Assembly: GCA_033239005.1 (NCBI GenBank)
Contig: BSQZ01000025.1
Location: 9,182,001 to 9,246,000, forward strand
Reading direction: 5' to 3'
Source of the DNA: Lamellibrachia satsuma
Lineage: Eukaryota; Annelida; Polychaeta; Sabellida; Siboglinidae
DNA: 64,000 nt
The translations under genes were made by a program, and so were the position numbers. Shown here piece by piece: positions 38,966 to 53,714 of the stretch. Each line of letters begins with the position of its first letter. Positions within the stretch are counted from its first letter, which is position 1. The notes under the pieces are model-generated. The model was not told the origin of the DNA, made no database searches, and saw only the letters and a list, made by a program, of their open reading frames with translations.

Positions 38966-39904
38966 ATCAGCTATTTGTTCTACGAACCATGTGATTTTAG
39001 TTTAAGTAGCTATATCTGATATCGAACGTTTGTGAACATCTAAGTTGAAGGCATCCACAGGTGACCATGCGTATACGCACTTAGTAATGTGGAGTCGCGA
39101 AGCAGTAATGTTCTAGCCACATGTATACGTGGCTAACACGGAGTTCTAAGGTGAAATGGAAAAGCACAAACGCGCGACGAGATGTACGTGATGTGCACGC
39201 CCGTCCACAATCACAAGAACACAATAACATGCATGTGGCGAAGAATACATAGATAGCCAAGCCCGTTCTTTCTTCGAGTGTTTAGCTCCATCTCCCTACA
39301 GAAATCTTGAGACAGACATGTATCTTATCTGACATGATTATTACCTCTGAAGAAAAGTTTGATACATTTGGACTAAACCAGTCTTGGTCGTCGGGGTGAC
39401 GTCGCTCATTGACCAACATTTTCGGAAAGAATACCAAATGATTATTGTCAATACCACGTCAAATGTCACATTACAAGAAACCGGAACGTCACTTAAAATA
39501 TATTCATACCAGTATTGCTTTCCTGATTTTAATTTCGTTGTTTTAGGCCAAATTGTTATTTTTTTAATATAGTTCCGTTTTTCAAAATCCGTCTCTACTT
39601 TCCAATATTCTATAGTGTATATATAGAAGAGATGATGGCACTTGTGTTTCTTCAATACTAAGCCGAGTGACATTCGATATTTGGGTCATTTAAATAAACA
39701 GTGCTGTTCGGTTCTTAGCAGTTGTCTGCCAGAACATCACCTTTCAGCGCGTCCCTTGTGAATCGCGTGCTTCATGATTGTTGTACGTGCGCTAAACCTC
39801 ACACGACGCGCTTGTTAAGCTTGAACTAATTACACGCGTTGATTGAAATAAGGTTTTCTAATTGGATTATTTACACTGGCTGCATGCGACCGCGCCATAT
39901 GAGA
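38966..39904. other. Intergenic, nothing recognised
   Basis: Unique sequence without convincing frames. Confidence 0.5.
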
Positions 39905-40120
39905 AGCTTTCTGCCCCTTGGTAAGTGGAGGCATGCGTGCAGGCACGCGGGTATTCATGCTAGCGCGTTGTATGCATGCATGCGGCGCGCGTGTATGCGT
40001 GCAGGAGCGTGTGCTTGCGTGGTTGTGCGTGTGCATGCGTGCAGGAACGCATGTGTGCACGCATATGCATATGTGTGTGCGTGTGCGTGTGCGCGCGCGT
40101 GTGTGTGTATGTGTTTGTAC
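39905..40120. repeat. Alternating purine-pyrimidine tract (gcatgcgtgcagg units, GT/GC run)
   Basis: Imperfect tgcatgcgtgcagg units lead into gtgtgcgtgtgcgcgcgcgt and further GT. A GC-rich alternating tract in an AT-rich region. Confidence 0.85.
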
Positions 40121-41559
40121 GAGTTTCTAATGCCAATGAACCATTTTATATCAAGATATGCGATCACTGATCATATCAACTATCGCATTTCGATTGTCCA
40201 ACATCTATATTTCAACTGCCTGAGCTAACACAACATACAACCTAGACAAATTCGTTCACTCCACGTTTCACTAGTTCAGTCAGCTGCATAAACAAATATT
40301 TAACTGTAGACTATGTTGGAGCTATGTGAAGGGATATATATATATATCACTTATTAATTGTCGCATGATTCATTGTTTCCCAGAGAAATTGAGTTGGTGT
40401 TGTTTTGAACGAACTCCCGGTGTATACACTGTAAAGAAATTGTAAAACGACTATATGTTTTATGTTATTACGTAATTTTTAAGTGTGAGTGAAACGACAC
40501 AACTGCATCACAACCTGCAGTTATTACAACAAAACATGTGGTTATTACACCACAACATGCGGTTATAACCACAGAGCATGCTGTTTTACACCATAACACG
40601 TGGTTATTATACTAGGGTATTTATTATACCGGGTATTCCAGAATGTGTACGCAAGGTGCAAAGGCGACGATATGGGAAAGCATCACTTCAATGTTGGTGG
40701 AATGTTTTTAAAGAGTTTTAGCAAGTTACTCAGCCATTACATAGGAAGTACAAAGTTACCTGTCTCAAGTGATTTTGTTTTCGAATTTACGACAACTGGT
40801 ATTAAACTTTAACTTATGTGGCGCCTATATCCTCAGGTACCCAAGCTCATATATTTTAAGATATTCTATATAATATTATTATCCTTATTGATATGTGTTA
40901 CGTGAAGATAATGCCACTGCAATTCTCATGAAGCCAACCCAAGAAAGCAATTGTTTTGAAGATTATTTAATTGTGTGATAGCATGATGTTCCCTATGTTG
41001 AAATAAAGCATCATAATTTTATATCGATTACTAGTACATTGTGTTATTAATTGGGATATATCCTATAGAGTTGTTAATATAGCTCTGTGCCATTAATCGG
41101 CATATATCAAGTACATAATTATTAATATAATTGTGTTAATATAAAAAACGTCGTTGTGCATGTCGCAAAGGAAATACCCGCAATTGCCTGGAATAACCAG
41201 GCAAGGTTGACAAACAAGAACAGGGCAGGGAACTGAATTCGTCTCATTGAGATCGAAATTATTTCGTTTGTGACAGAAATAACCGGATGAGACAGGAACA
41301 GACGCACGCGTGATGAATAATGTGTACCACCACTGGCCGCACTAGATGTGAAACATCCGTTAGATAGTAATGATATATTCATCGATCGAAAATTGTCTAG
41401 GAAATATTTGAAATAACAATATGGAGTTTCGGTATGCGAATATTGATTTGAGAGCGAACATGATGTAAGATAAAGACCGTGTTAATATCTGAAGAGACGT
41501 ATTGGCTACGAACAGCATCGGTGGAGGTAATGCGCTTATCTACTCATGCAATTATACAT
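40121..41559. other. Intergenic with a small imperfect repeat
   Basis: At about 40500-40620, five units like acaacatgtggttattacac recur. A hydrophobic minus-strand frame at 41122-41382 has no recognised family. Confidence 0.5.
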
Positions 41560-41815
41560 ATAATTAAGAGTGGAAATTGCCTTGATCATTCGGTCGTATT
41601 AAACAGCGCCTACAGGTGGCCGACTAAGCTGACATCTCCAAAGAAAACATTGTACACTGCGCCCACACGTTATTAGCAACCAGCGACCTGCTGCACTCTT
41701 TTACACCAGTAACCTTTCTTCAAGCAATCAGTAACTTCGGGATTGTTTACTACGCAGCAGCTGCATCAAATGTAGCTTTTGCAGCAGCTGCTGCAGTAAC
41801 AATACCCGCACCAAC
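41560..41815 (+). repeat. Dispersed repeat, copy 1 (inverted partner at 45050-45290)
   Basis: Shares ttgccttgatcatt, gcgacctgctgc and tgtttaytacgcagcagctg blocks, in order over about 250 bases, with the inverse strand of 45050-45290. No coding domain seen; type unknown. Confidence 0.75.
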
Positions 41816-41869
41816 CGCAGCAGAAGCAGCAGCAGCAATAGTAGAAACAAAAGCAACAACGTTCGTGGT

Positions 41870-42020
41870 TGAGACATGTAATCAGCTGCATTAACAAAAC
41901 CTGAAGCAACAACGTTCGTGGTTGAGATATGTCATCAGCAGCATTAACAAAACCAGAAGCAACAACGTTCGTGGTTGAGACATGTCACCAGTAGCATTAA
42001 CAAAACCTGAAGCAACAACA
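41870..42020. repeat. About 54-bp tandem repeat, three copies
   Basis: Unit contains aagcaacaacgttcgtggtt, gagacatgt and agcattaacaaaacctg. Confidence 0.85.
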
Positions 42021-42544
42021 TTAGCAGCGACAACAATTCAACTGTGTTCTGTACAATTTAACGTTTGTTGTCCGTGATAAATTGTTGTCATAGAACCTTC
42101 ACAAACAGTTTCTTCTGGTTGCATGTATTGGGAGCTGTGCAAGAACAATAAAAGTCGGAAAATGGGGCTTAAAATAGCTGCCTAATTGTTGCAAGACACT
42201 ACATAATTGTTTTATAATTTTATATATACAATTCTTAAAAAAAATGCATAACATATGGCGTGCTTTGTAACTCAGCAACAGCTGATTATTCACCCAACGC
42301 CAGTTTTCGTGTCCAACTTGACTCGAAAAAAGGAGTACACTTGTTCAATTACGGAGTGTTTAGTTACCAAACAAACTCATTCCAAAAGTTTAAGAATTGA
42401 ATATAACGAATTGGCTGTTATATATACATAAAACTCTTTCAAATGTGTGCACGTGTTGTTAACGACAACATATTTACAAGTTTGTGCGAACACCATCGAC
42501 CGTGTCGTGGTTTTTGAACAATATTTTTTAACAACATTTAACAA
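42021..42544. other. Intergenic, nothing recognised
   Basis: AT-rich unique sequence up to the CR1 tail. Confidence 0.5.
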
Positions 42545-44232
<1,688 letters not shown>

Positions 44233-45049
44233 ATTTATGACATACGACGTCGCGCGAAATGCAGGGTTGTGTACTTATCTGGATGCTAAAATTCAAAACA
44301 CAAGCGTTCTTGCTGTGTGTTGACTTTGTTATAGATATATCAAACACAATATTTACGCTACTTAAAATTAGTTAGGATGGACGCGACACTTTGTGTACCA
44401 ATGATTTGAGCCGTGCAAAAATATAATGACATCAACAACAATAATAATGACAGAAAAAACAACAATTTCACACATCGTATAAAATTAATTACTGTTGGGC
44501 ATATGCATTGTAATAACACTTATGGAATTGCTGTAACCGGAATCAATTTACCCCCACATTCCATTAGCTTATTTCTTTAAATTTCCGGTCCAAGATTAAG
44601 ATGCAACCAACGCTTCCTTCAACGTGGCGTGTTTTGTAACACAATGCTTTAAAACACAAGTCTTCAGTGTTTCGCAGTGTTGCTAAATCATCAACTAAAA
44701 ATCCATGGTCGAATTGTGATGGTAACTACTGTCACATACGTTATGAATACAACATGCAGGAGGACGTGTCTGGTAGTCATATTGGCTAATATCTACACAC
44801 AAAAAAACACCAAAAACAAGTAATTCTAACTGTCTGACGTCATATTGTAACCCACTTCAGGAACACTGACAAGCATTGTTCCGGAATATTCATGTGGAAA
44901 CTAATAATAATACGAATGATAATGTCGCAATTTTCCCGGATTATCGCCACAAAACATACTTACTACAGTACGGCGTATGCCCAGGTTTTGATTACATGAG
45001 TATGAACCCGTTTATGAATAAATATGAGGTAGCTGTTGCTGCTGTTATT
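44233..45049. other. Intergenic, nothing recognised
   Basis: AT-rich unique sequence. Confidence 0.5.
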
Positions 45050-45290
45050 GTCATTACAGCTGCTACATAAAGCTACATATGATGCAGCTGCTGCGTAATA
45101 AACAATCACGAAATAATTTATTACTTGAAAACGGTTTCTTGGTGTGAAAGAGCGCAGCAGGTCGCCGGGGACTAGTAATACGTGAACACAGTGTGTAATG
45201 TACTCTTTGGGTTCGTCAGCGCAGTCAGCCATCTGAAGACTTCATTTAATACGACATAATGATCAAGGCAATCTCCGCACTGCATTATAA
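45050..45290 (-). repeat. Dispersed repeat, copy 2 (inverted relative to 41560-41815)
   Basis: The minus strand contains ttgccttgatcatt, ggcgacctgctgcg and attacgcagcagctgc in the same order as copy 1. About 3.3 kb separates the two copies. Confidence 0.75.
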
Positions 45291-45364
45291 GTATCACTAC
45301 AAGAGCTGATAACCGTATTACGTACATGTACATTAGTGTTAGGCATTATTAGACATTACTGCTA

Positions 45365-45935
45365 CCACAATACAGAAGGACTATGGTTAGGCATGTCGAT
45401 ACTACCACAATACATAATGATTAGGGTTAAGCATGTAGCTACTACCACATTATATAATGCCTATGATTAGGCATGTGGCTACTACCACAATACATAAAGG
45501 TTACGGTTAGATATATATATACATATATATATATATCTACTACCAAAGTACATAAAGGTTAGGGTTAGGCATGTAGCTACTTCCACAGTACAGAAGGTTT
45601 ATAGTTAGGCATATAGCTACTACCACAGTACAGAATGGTTAGCGTTAGGCATGTAGCTACTACCGCAGTACAGAAGGTTTAGTCTTAGTCATGTAGGTAC
45701 TACCGCATGTAGGTACTACCGCATGTAGGTACTACCGCATGTAGGTACTACCGCATGTAGGTACTACCGCTTGTAGGTACTACCACATGTAGGTACTACC
45801 GCATGTAGGTACTACCGCATGTAGGTACTACCACATGTAGGTACTACCGCATGTAGGTACTACCACAAGTAGGTACTACCACATGTAGGTACTACCACAT
45901 GTAGGTACTACCACATGTTGGTACTACCACAAAAC
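45365..45935. repeat. Compound tandem repeat: about 40-bp then 16-bp units
   Basis: From 45365, units with ggttagggttaggcatgtag and ctactaccacaatacata. From about 45690 the unit collapses to gcatgtaggtactacc (16 bp), about 15 copies. The smaller unit is evidently derived from the end of the larger one. Confidence 0.9.
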
Positions 45936-46699
45936 AACAGAAAACGGGGCGAAATGAAAACGTATGTTGAATTGTGGGAACATAGTTCAGACGAAAAATA
46001 CAGTGACATTTTCTCGAATGCTTATTATTCACACACTCGTCCGATATGCCAACATTATTCTTCACATGCACCCGTTATTATTTAGCTTTTGTAGTAAATA
46101 TGTTTACATAACCATGCCAAACCCTTGCCAGAGAGTTTAAACAAACAACAAACAATCATTCGCACACAAACAAACACAAAAACCGTTGGTAATATTACTA
46201 TTGTCACTACTATACAAATTAGGTAAACCTATTATACAAAATTAAAGTACTGTGGCTAAAAATTAACTAAAATATGTTAATAAGAAGCAAGTCTTAATGA
46301 GCTTACGCCTGTTTCTGTCTCGTGAATAAATTAATGAATTAATTAATGAAATTAAATGTATTAGACCAATAATTACAAGTACATTTTATAATTTAGTATA
46401 TACAATAGATCAGGAGACTCCGTTAAGTCATTTAAATGCCGCTATCACGAGAGCCACCTTGAATAATAATTGTAGAATAATAATAGCAATAATACATTTA
46501 CAGAGTAATTCAGCTAATAATATATGAAAATGCCATAGTAAAGAATACAATCAAAAGTTCATACAGCAGCTAATATATACATGTGCACCTATACACATAT
46601 AATAAGCAAAACAAACTAAATGCATTAATAGACATTAAAATAAATGTATTTTAAAGAAAACATTCCATCTCTCAATATATAATTAGCTAGTAACTACAA
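45936..46699. other. Intergenic, nothing recognised
   Basis: AT-rich; short runs of attaattaatg. No gene seen. Confidence 0.5.
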
Positions 46700-46719
46700 G
46701 GCGACGTATATTTAGGGAT

Positions 46720-46935
46720 TTAAGTTCATTATCTTGTATAACAATTAATAGTACAAGCATGTTGATACATTTCAATAATGTATATTTTAATATAGGTGGA
46801 TAATCCATGGATACTGTGGGTGAATATTTGATTACTAATGATATCGGGAGAATTATTAAATATGTTTGCTGTGCTGAACCTGATGTATCTTTTGGAGAAT
46901 TCGTGATTGACTCTAGGGATAAATACATCTGTGCC
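46720..46935 (-). pseudogene. LINE 2 reverse transcriptase C-terminal end
   Basis: After the last minisatellite unit the minus strand reads HATRAGTDVFIPRVNHEFSK, then IRFSTANIFNNSPD and IKIYIIEMYQH. This is the usual end of Jockey-type ORF2 proteins (YNTR...PRV...GxxSIRFxGAxIWNxLP...FKxxLK). It continues the reverse transcriptase interrupted at 48430. Confidence 0.75.
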
Positions 46936-48429
46936 TGCCCTAGTGGCATGTTGATGGTGCTGGGTATTGTATAAATACACCTGTGCCTGCTCTAGTGGCA
47001 TGTTGATGGTGCTGGGTATTGCATAAATACATCTGTGCCTGCCCCTGTGGCATGTTGATGGCGCTGGGTATTGTACAAATACATCTGTGCCTTCTCTAGT
47101 GGCATGTTGATGGCGCTGGGTATTGTATAAATACATCTGTGCACGCTCTAGTGGCATGTTGATGGCGCTGGGTATTGTATAAATACATATGTGCCTGCTC
47201 TAGTGGTGTGTTGATGGTGCTGGATATTGTATAAATACATCTGTGCCTGCTCTAGTGGCATGTTGATGGTGCTGGGTATTGTATAAATATGCATGTGCCT
47301 GCCCTAGTGGCATGTTGATGGCGCTGGGTATTGTAGAAATACGCCTGTGCCTGCCCTAGTGGCATGTTGATGGCGCTGGGTATTGTATAAATACGCATGT
47401 GCCTGCCCTAGTGGCATGTTGATGGCGCTGGGTATTGTGTAAATACGCATGTGCCTGCCCTAGTGGTATGTTGATGGCGCTGGGTATTGTATAAATACGC
47501 ATGTGCCTGCCCTAGTGGCATGTTGATGGCGCTGGGTATTTTATAAATACGCATGTGCCTGCCCTAGTGGCATGTTGATGGCGCTGGGTATTTTGTAAAT
47601 ACACATGTGCCTGCCCTAGTGGCATGTTGATGGCGCTGGGTATTGTGTAAATACACATGTGCCTGCCCTAGTGGCATGTTGATGGCGCTGGGTATTGTAT
47701 AAATACACATGTGCCTGCCCTAGTGGCATGTTGATGGCGCTGGGTATTGTATAAATACACCTGTGCCTGCCCTAGTGGCATGTTGATGGCGCTGGGTATT
47801 GTATAAATACACCTGTGCCTGCCCTAGTGGCATGTTGATGGCGCTGGGTATTGTATAAATACACCTGTGTCTGCCCTAGTGGCATGTTGATGGCGCTGGG
47901 TATTGTATAAATACACATGTGCCTGCCCTAGTGGCATGTTGATGGCGCTGGGTATTGTATAAATACACCTGTGCCTGCCCTAGTGGCATGTTGATGGCGC
48001 TGGGTATTGTATAAATACACCTGTGCCTGCCCTAGTGGCATGTTGATGGCGCTGGGTATTGTATAAATACACCTGTGTCTGCCCTAGTGGCATGTTGATG
48101 GCGCTGGGTATTGTATAAATACACCTGTGCCTGCCCTAGTGGCATGTTGATGGCGCTGGGTATTGTATAAATACACCTGTGCCTGCCCTAGTGGCATGTT
48201 GATGGCGCTGGGTATTGTATAAATACACCTGTGCCTGCCCTAGTGGCATGTTGATGGCGCTGGGTATTGTATAAATACACCTGTGTCTGCCCTAGTGGCA
48301 TGTTGATGGCGCTGGGTATTGTATAAATACACATGTGCCTGCCCTAGTGGCATGTTGATGGCGCTGGGTATTGTATAAATACACATGTGCCTGCTCTAGT
48401 GGCATGTTGATGGTGCTGGGTATTGTATA

Positions 48430-48430
<1 letters not shown>
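46925..48430. repeat. 52-bp minisatellite, about 29 copies
   Basis: Unit: catgttgatggcgctgggta, ttgtataaatacacctgtgc, ctgccctagtgg. Variants (gcatgt, acatgt, cacctgt) are grouped in blocks, showing stepwise spread. The unit's complement encodes the YNTQHHQHATRAGTDVFI segment of LINE 2, so the array is an expansion of coding sequence. 52 is not divisible by three, so each copy shifts frame. Confidence 0.95.
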
Positions 48431-49637
<1,207 letters not shown>

Positions 49638-49669
49638 TGTATTTTCAATCAGAAAGTGATCAGGAAATT

Positions 49670-49788
<119 letters not shown>

Positions 49789-49789
49789 A

Positions 49790-50560
49790 TTTCCTAATAT
49801 AATTTTTGTCAAGTTGCTTTCCTATAATTTCAATAGATTGTCCTTCCCATACTTGTGAATACTGGTAGATGTTTATTAAATTATAATCATATTGGTTGCA
49901 TAGGTAAATTGCTAATCCTCCGTGCGCAGTGCATGTTTTACCTTGCGAAATTAGAGTGTATACGTTAATCATAAAACGTGATGTATCTGAAGTATCTGTT
50001 AGCCACGTTTCTTTTAAGCAAATAGCACTGAATGCATAACCGTTATTTTTAGCTCTTGCAATTTAATGTTGATCTGATCAAACTTTGCAATAATACTTTG
50101 GCACTTTAAACTTAAAATGTTAAATGTGGGTCCTTTCTTTAGGAACATGTTGTTTAAACTAGGGCATTATAATAGGGCGAGTGTTTGATTATTTCAGGTT
50201 CATCATCAGTGTTGACAGTATTATTGTTCTGAGCATTTAATAAATGGTACAATGAGGTGTTCTCAACACCCCACAATATTCTAGGAAATCTCCCCGTCAA
50301 AAGAGAGAGATAGTTTGATAATTTAATACTTAAAAAAACATTACTTGAACAATTATAAAACATCTGAATGAATAGCGCCAACATATCAACCATTAATTGA
50401 ATAGTTACAACCATAGTTAACATATCGAAACGAAAAAGGTGTAATAGCTTAAGTGAAGTAAAATTATGAAATATAGAGACAGACATCATTACGTATAGTT
50501 TAACATTTAACAATACATAACGCATATCGAAGATCCAAATACATAAGATTTCTATCAAAT
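49790..50560 (-). pseudogene. LINE 2 ORF2 N-terminal part and endonuclease
   Basis: From about 50560 an N-terminal extension reads FHNFTSLKLLHLF and RFPRILWGVENTSLYHLLNA. Then frames contain [48 protein letters not shown] and [16 protein letters not shown]. These are the start and middle of an apurinic-type LINE endonuclease (NxxS.., ETW, GGxxIY). The rest of the endonuclease, including the SDH block, is lost at the AT array. Confidence 0.75.
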
Positions 50561-50641
50561 TATATTATAATGCATGAGGAATGACCATAACACGAATATA
50601 ATATATCACTTGCAAAGAGTAGATTCACCGTGAGCCTGTGG

Positions 50642-50880
50642 CTAGCGTCGTGAGAGTTTCCGCAGTTCTTCGTCTGTCTGGACAGTCACCTCGATTGTCC
50701 ATGCAGCTTTTACAACGTCGAGTGCGCGCGCCTTGCTTAGTAGCTCTGCTCTTCTTTTTGTCAGATGTTCGGTGATGATCAACTTAGTGCCTTTCAGCTT
50801 CCGTTTGGATGTGAATGTTTTTCTTCTCGATTCGTAGCTTGTGAATTTGACGATGATTGGGCTTTCTAATTGCGTCATTG
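50642..50880 (-). pseudogene. LINE 2 ORF1 C-terminal part
   Basis: The frame ESPIIVKFTSYESRRKTF, then KRKLKGTKLIITEHLTKRRA and LLSKARALDV, is the RRM/C-terminal domain of L1- and Jockey-type ORF1 RNA-binding proteins (RPIIVKFxxYxxR...LKGTxxxITExLT). It ends KLSRR at a stop near 50642. Its upstream half is at 52400-52859. Confidence 0.8.
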
Positions 50881-51105
50881 ATGTTGAGGTCTGGACAGTT
50901 ACCCCTAGATGGTGGCTTCTGTCAATGTTGAGGTCTGGACAGTTACCCCTAGAGGGTGGCTTCTGTCAATGTTGAGGTCTGGACAGTTACCCCTAGAGGG
51001 TGGCTTCTGTCAATATTGAGGTCTGGACAGTTACCCCTAGAGGGTGGCTTCTGTCAATGTTGAGGTCTGGACAGTTACCCCGTAGACGGTGGCTTCTGTC
51101 AATGC
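50880..51105. repeat. 44-bp minisatellite, five copies, derived from LINE ORF1
   Basis: Unit: atgttgaggtctggacagtt, acccctagagggtggcttct, gtca. The complement reads PDLNIDRSHHLGVTV in the copy next to the ORF1 C-terminus, the conserved DIDRSHRLG block of such ORF1 proteins. Since 44 is not divisible by three, the copies are frameshifted. Confidence 0.92.
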
Positions 51106-51107
51106 AG

Positions 51108-52392
51108 TCAAGATTTAACAAGATTTAACAAGATTTGCCATCCAAGCCAAAGGCCCAGATGGCAAGTGGACAAGGAAGCCATTGGCTTATCGAGAGTCCA
51201 ACAATGTTCACTTACTTATAACCCGCCCTCCTGAGATATGTGTCAACCTTGTTTTTAAACATATTTACGCTGCTAGCAGTTACACAATCTGTAGACAATT
51301 TGTTCCATTCATTTATTGTCCTCTGTGCGAACGAGTGCTTCCTGATGTCCAATCTACATTGATCCTTTACTAATTTTACCTCATGTCCTCTAGTTCTGCT
51401 ATCCTTCTTGAGTGAGAAAAACATATTTCTATCAATATTTTCATACCCATTCAATATCTTAAAAACTTCAATCTGATCTCCTCTTAACCTCCTTGTCTCT
51501 AGAGTTGTTAAACCACATTCTTTCAGGCGTTCTTCATAACTAAGGTCTCTAAGTTCTGGAATAATTTTAGTTGCTCTCCTTTGTATGCGTTCAAGCGTAT
51601 CTATATCCTTCTTACGATATGGTCTCCATGCTTGTATACAGTATTCTAAATAAGGTCTAACTATTGCTTTATAAAGAGGTATAATTAACTTTTTTCCCTT
51701 GTATGTTATGTTTCTTCTAATCAATCCAAGAATTCGATTACTCTTTGAAGCTGCAATACCACACTGCTCTGAAACTTTCATATCAGCGCTTATTGTAACT
51801 CCTAAGTCCTTTTCTTTTACAGTAGTACCCAGAAGAGTATCTCCCATTTTATAGTTTACATTCAAGTTTCCATGTCCTGTATGTAGGCATTTACATTTCC
51901 CAAAATTGAACAGCATCTGCCATTTCTCAGACCATTTCACTAATCTGTCTAGATCGTTTTGTAAATGTTGTTTATCACCATCGGTATTAACCTTTCTAAA
52001 CAGTTTTGTGTCATCCGCAAATTTCAGTACGTTACTTGTTATACTGTCGTCCAAGTCATTGATATAAATTAAGAATAATATAGGTCCTAATACTGATCCT
52101 TGAGGTACCCAACTCAAAACCGATTTCCAATTTGAAACTTCTCCATCTACTACAACTCGTTGACTTCTGTCAGTCAGCCATTGTTCTATCCAGTCAGTTA
52201 TGCTATCCCCGATACCATGGGCTTTTAATTTAAGTAGTAATCTTTGATGTGGCACTTTGTCAAAAGCTTTCTGAAAATCTAAGTAGATAATATCTATTGG
52301 CGATCCCACGTCTATCCACTTAGTGATTTCTTCCAAAAAACATAACATATTTGTTAAGCATGACCTCGCTTTAAGGAATCCATGTTGAGATG
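51108..52392 (-). mobile_element. CR1-type LINE, copy F (5'-truncated, intact C-terminal frame)
   Basis: One open minus-strand frame of 378 codons (52348-51212) covers FLEEITKWIDVGSPIDI, YLDFQKAFDKVPHQRLL, SWVPQGSVLGPILFLIYIND, KFADDTKLFRKV and the C-terminal domain to YLRRAGYK and stop. The catalytic FADD is intact and no stop is present, so this is the youngest copy in the window. It is truncated upstream of the RT fingers, so it cannot be autonomous. Its 3' tail is three CTTGTTAAAT-like units at 51108-51137. It interrupts LINE 2 ORF1. Confidence 0.9.
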
Positions 52393-52399
52393 AATTCGT

Positions 52400-52859
52400 G
52401 TGTTAATTGCAGCCCAAGCTTGTTGTTTCATGTGGCCAGGACCGCTTCGTCGGTGTCTTCGTTTGTTTCCGGTATGCCGTGAAGCAGCAGACAATTACGT
52501 CTACTGTTTTGTTCGTGGTTGTCAATTGCTTTGCGCAAGGATCTATTGTCCTTTTCCAGTACGGCCATTTGTTTATCAATCGCCTGATTTTTTTATCATA
52601 TTGTCCATTTTCTACTGCACAAAAATCATAAAGTTATTGCATGATATTGTCCAAGACACCCGCCTACAAGATGATTTTTGCAAGCGTGTCTGTGAATTTC
52701 GGATTGTTCATCGGTTTGCTTAAAATAGCCTCTGTGACAGCCTCGACGATCCTCTGTGACAGCCTCGATGATCTTCTTCATAATATGTTCATCATTTTCT
52801 ATGAGTGTCAATATAGCAGCACGCGCGTCGCCACCCTGAAAGCCAAGTGTATCAGGCAT
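52400..52859 (-). pseudogene. LINE 2 ORF1 N-terminal part (coiled coil)
   Basis: From Met at 52857-52859 the frame reads MPDTLGFQGGDARAAILTLI and IMKKIIEAVT; after frameshifts, KIRRLINKMAVLEKDNRSLR, KAIDNHEQNSRRNCLLLHGI and PETNEDTDEAVLAT. A coiled coil followed by SRRNCLLLHGIPE is standard for L1-like ORF1. A short tandem block (tctgtgacagcctcgatgat, 52731-52770) adds to the damage. Confidence 0.8.
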
Positions 52860-52894
52860 GCTTGAGCTCAACGAGACGGTATATATTGTCACGT

Positions 52895-53570
52895 GGTGAT
52901 ACAGTGCACATAACAGTTTCATGCGTATGTCTATTAGGCGTTTTCCTTCAAGTAAATCCCCAAAGAGGAAGATATTCGGGAGGCGGTCACTAGACACACG
53001 ATGTACGTGAACAAGTTATCGTAGTTTGTTCTGAGAACGCAGCTCAGCGGTGTTGAATTACAGCAGAACTTCAAGTTTCGTGAAGTTGTCCTGCCATTTC
53101 ACGCCAAGGTTCATACGTAGACAACGTAGATGGAAGCAGTAAAGTGTCAATTCTTGTTTACGATACGTTGTCCAGGTATTTGCACCATACAATGGGATGT
53201 TGAGATCACACGCAAGGTACACCTACATTTCTGTGTGGTCATGTCAGGTTCTTGTTGTACCAGACTTTTTTTGAGAGTATTCCAAAGGATGTATTTTGCC
53301 TAGACGTGTCTTTAGTTCCTTGTCAAGTGTGAACTCCACAGTTTCGAGTGCTTCATCACTGAGGTAAATGTTTTGCTTCTTGTGTGCCGAGGCTCATGTT
53401 GGTGATATTTTCGATGCTAACTTTAAGGCTAAAAGCTGCGCTTTCGGAAACCGTGAACAGTGGTTCGTCGTCAAGTTCATCCATAATCTCCATGGACTGC
53501 ACGTTATCAATTACAAACACAGTGTATGATCTTTCCATGCCATAACAATCTGAGAAATGTTCAATCCATC
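52895..53570 (-). mobile_element. RTE-like LINE fragment 2 (reverse transcriptase C-terminus)
   Basis: Minus-strand frames in order: VFVIDNVQSMEIMDELDD, SLKVSIENITNMSLGTQEAK (53538-53356), then LNIPLYGANTWTTYRKQELT and HLRCLRMNLGVKWQDNFTK (about 53220-53060), then VHVHRVSSDRLPNIFLFGDL (about 53010-52930). These match the C-terminal half of RTE/Craft-like reverse transcriptases. A deletion removes the YLGS block. It is a different family from the fragment at 38150. It ends next to the start of LINE 2 ORF1. Confidence 0.75.
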
Positions 53571-53714
53571 GATTCCTTTGGTCAGCTCTCGTATCTCTCC
53601 TAAACGTGTTTGTATTAAGGGAGGTGAGATATGATACTTATAAATACCGGGTATTGTGATTGATTCAAAGCTTAAATGGAATGAGAATACGGAGAGGATG
53701 TTGAAAAAGTAAAT

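Noticed and set aside
41122..41382. Hydrophobic 86-codon minus-strand frame
   Set aside because: Looked like a possible membrane-protein exon, but there is no recognised family, no clear splice sites and the composition is like the surroundings.
45540..45565. TTAGGG-like repeats as an interstitial telomere
   Set aside because: Only one or two hexamers occur per longer unit; they are part of a 40-bp repeat and not a telomeric run.
45695..45935. Possible CRISPR-like array of regular short repeats
   Set aside because: The 16-bp units are contiguous without distinct spacers, and the sequence is a eukaryotic tandem repeat.
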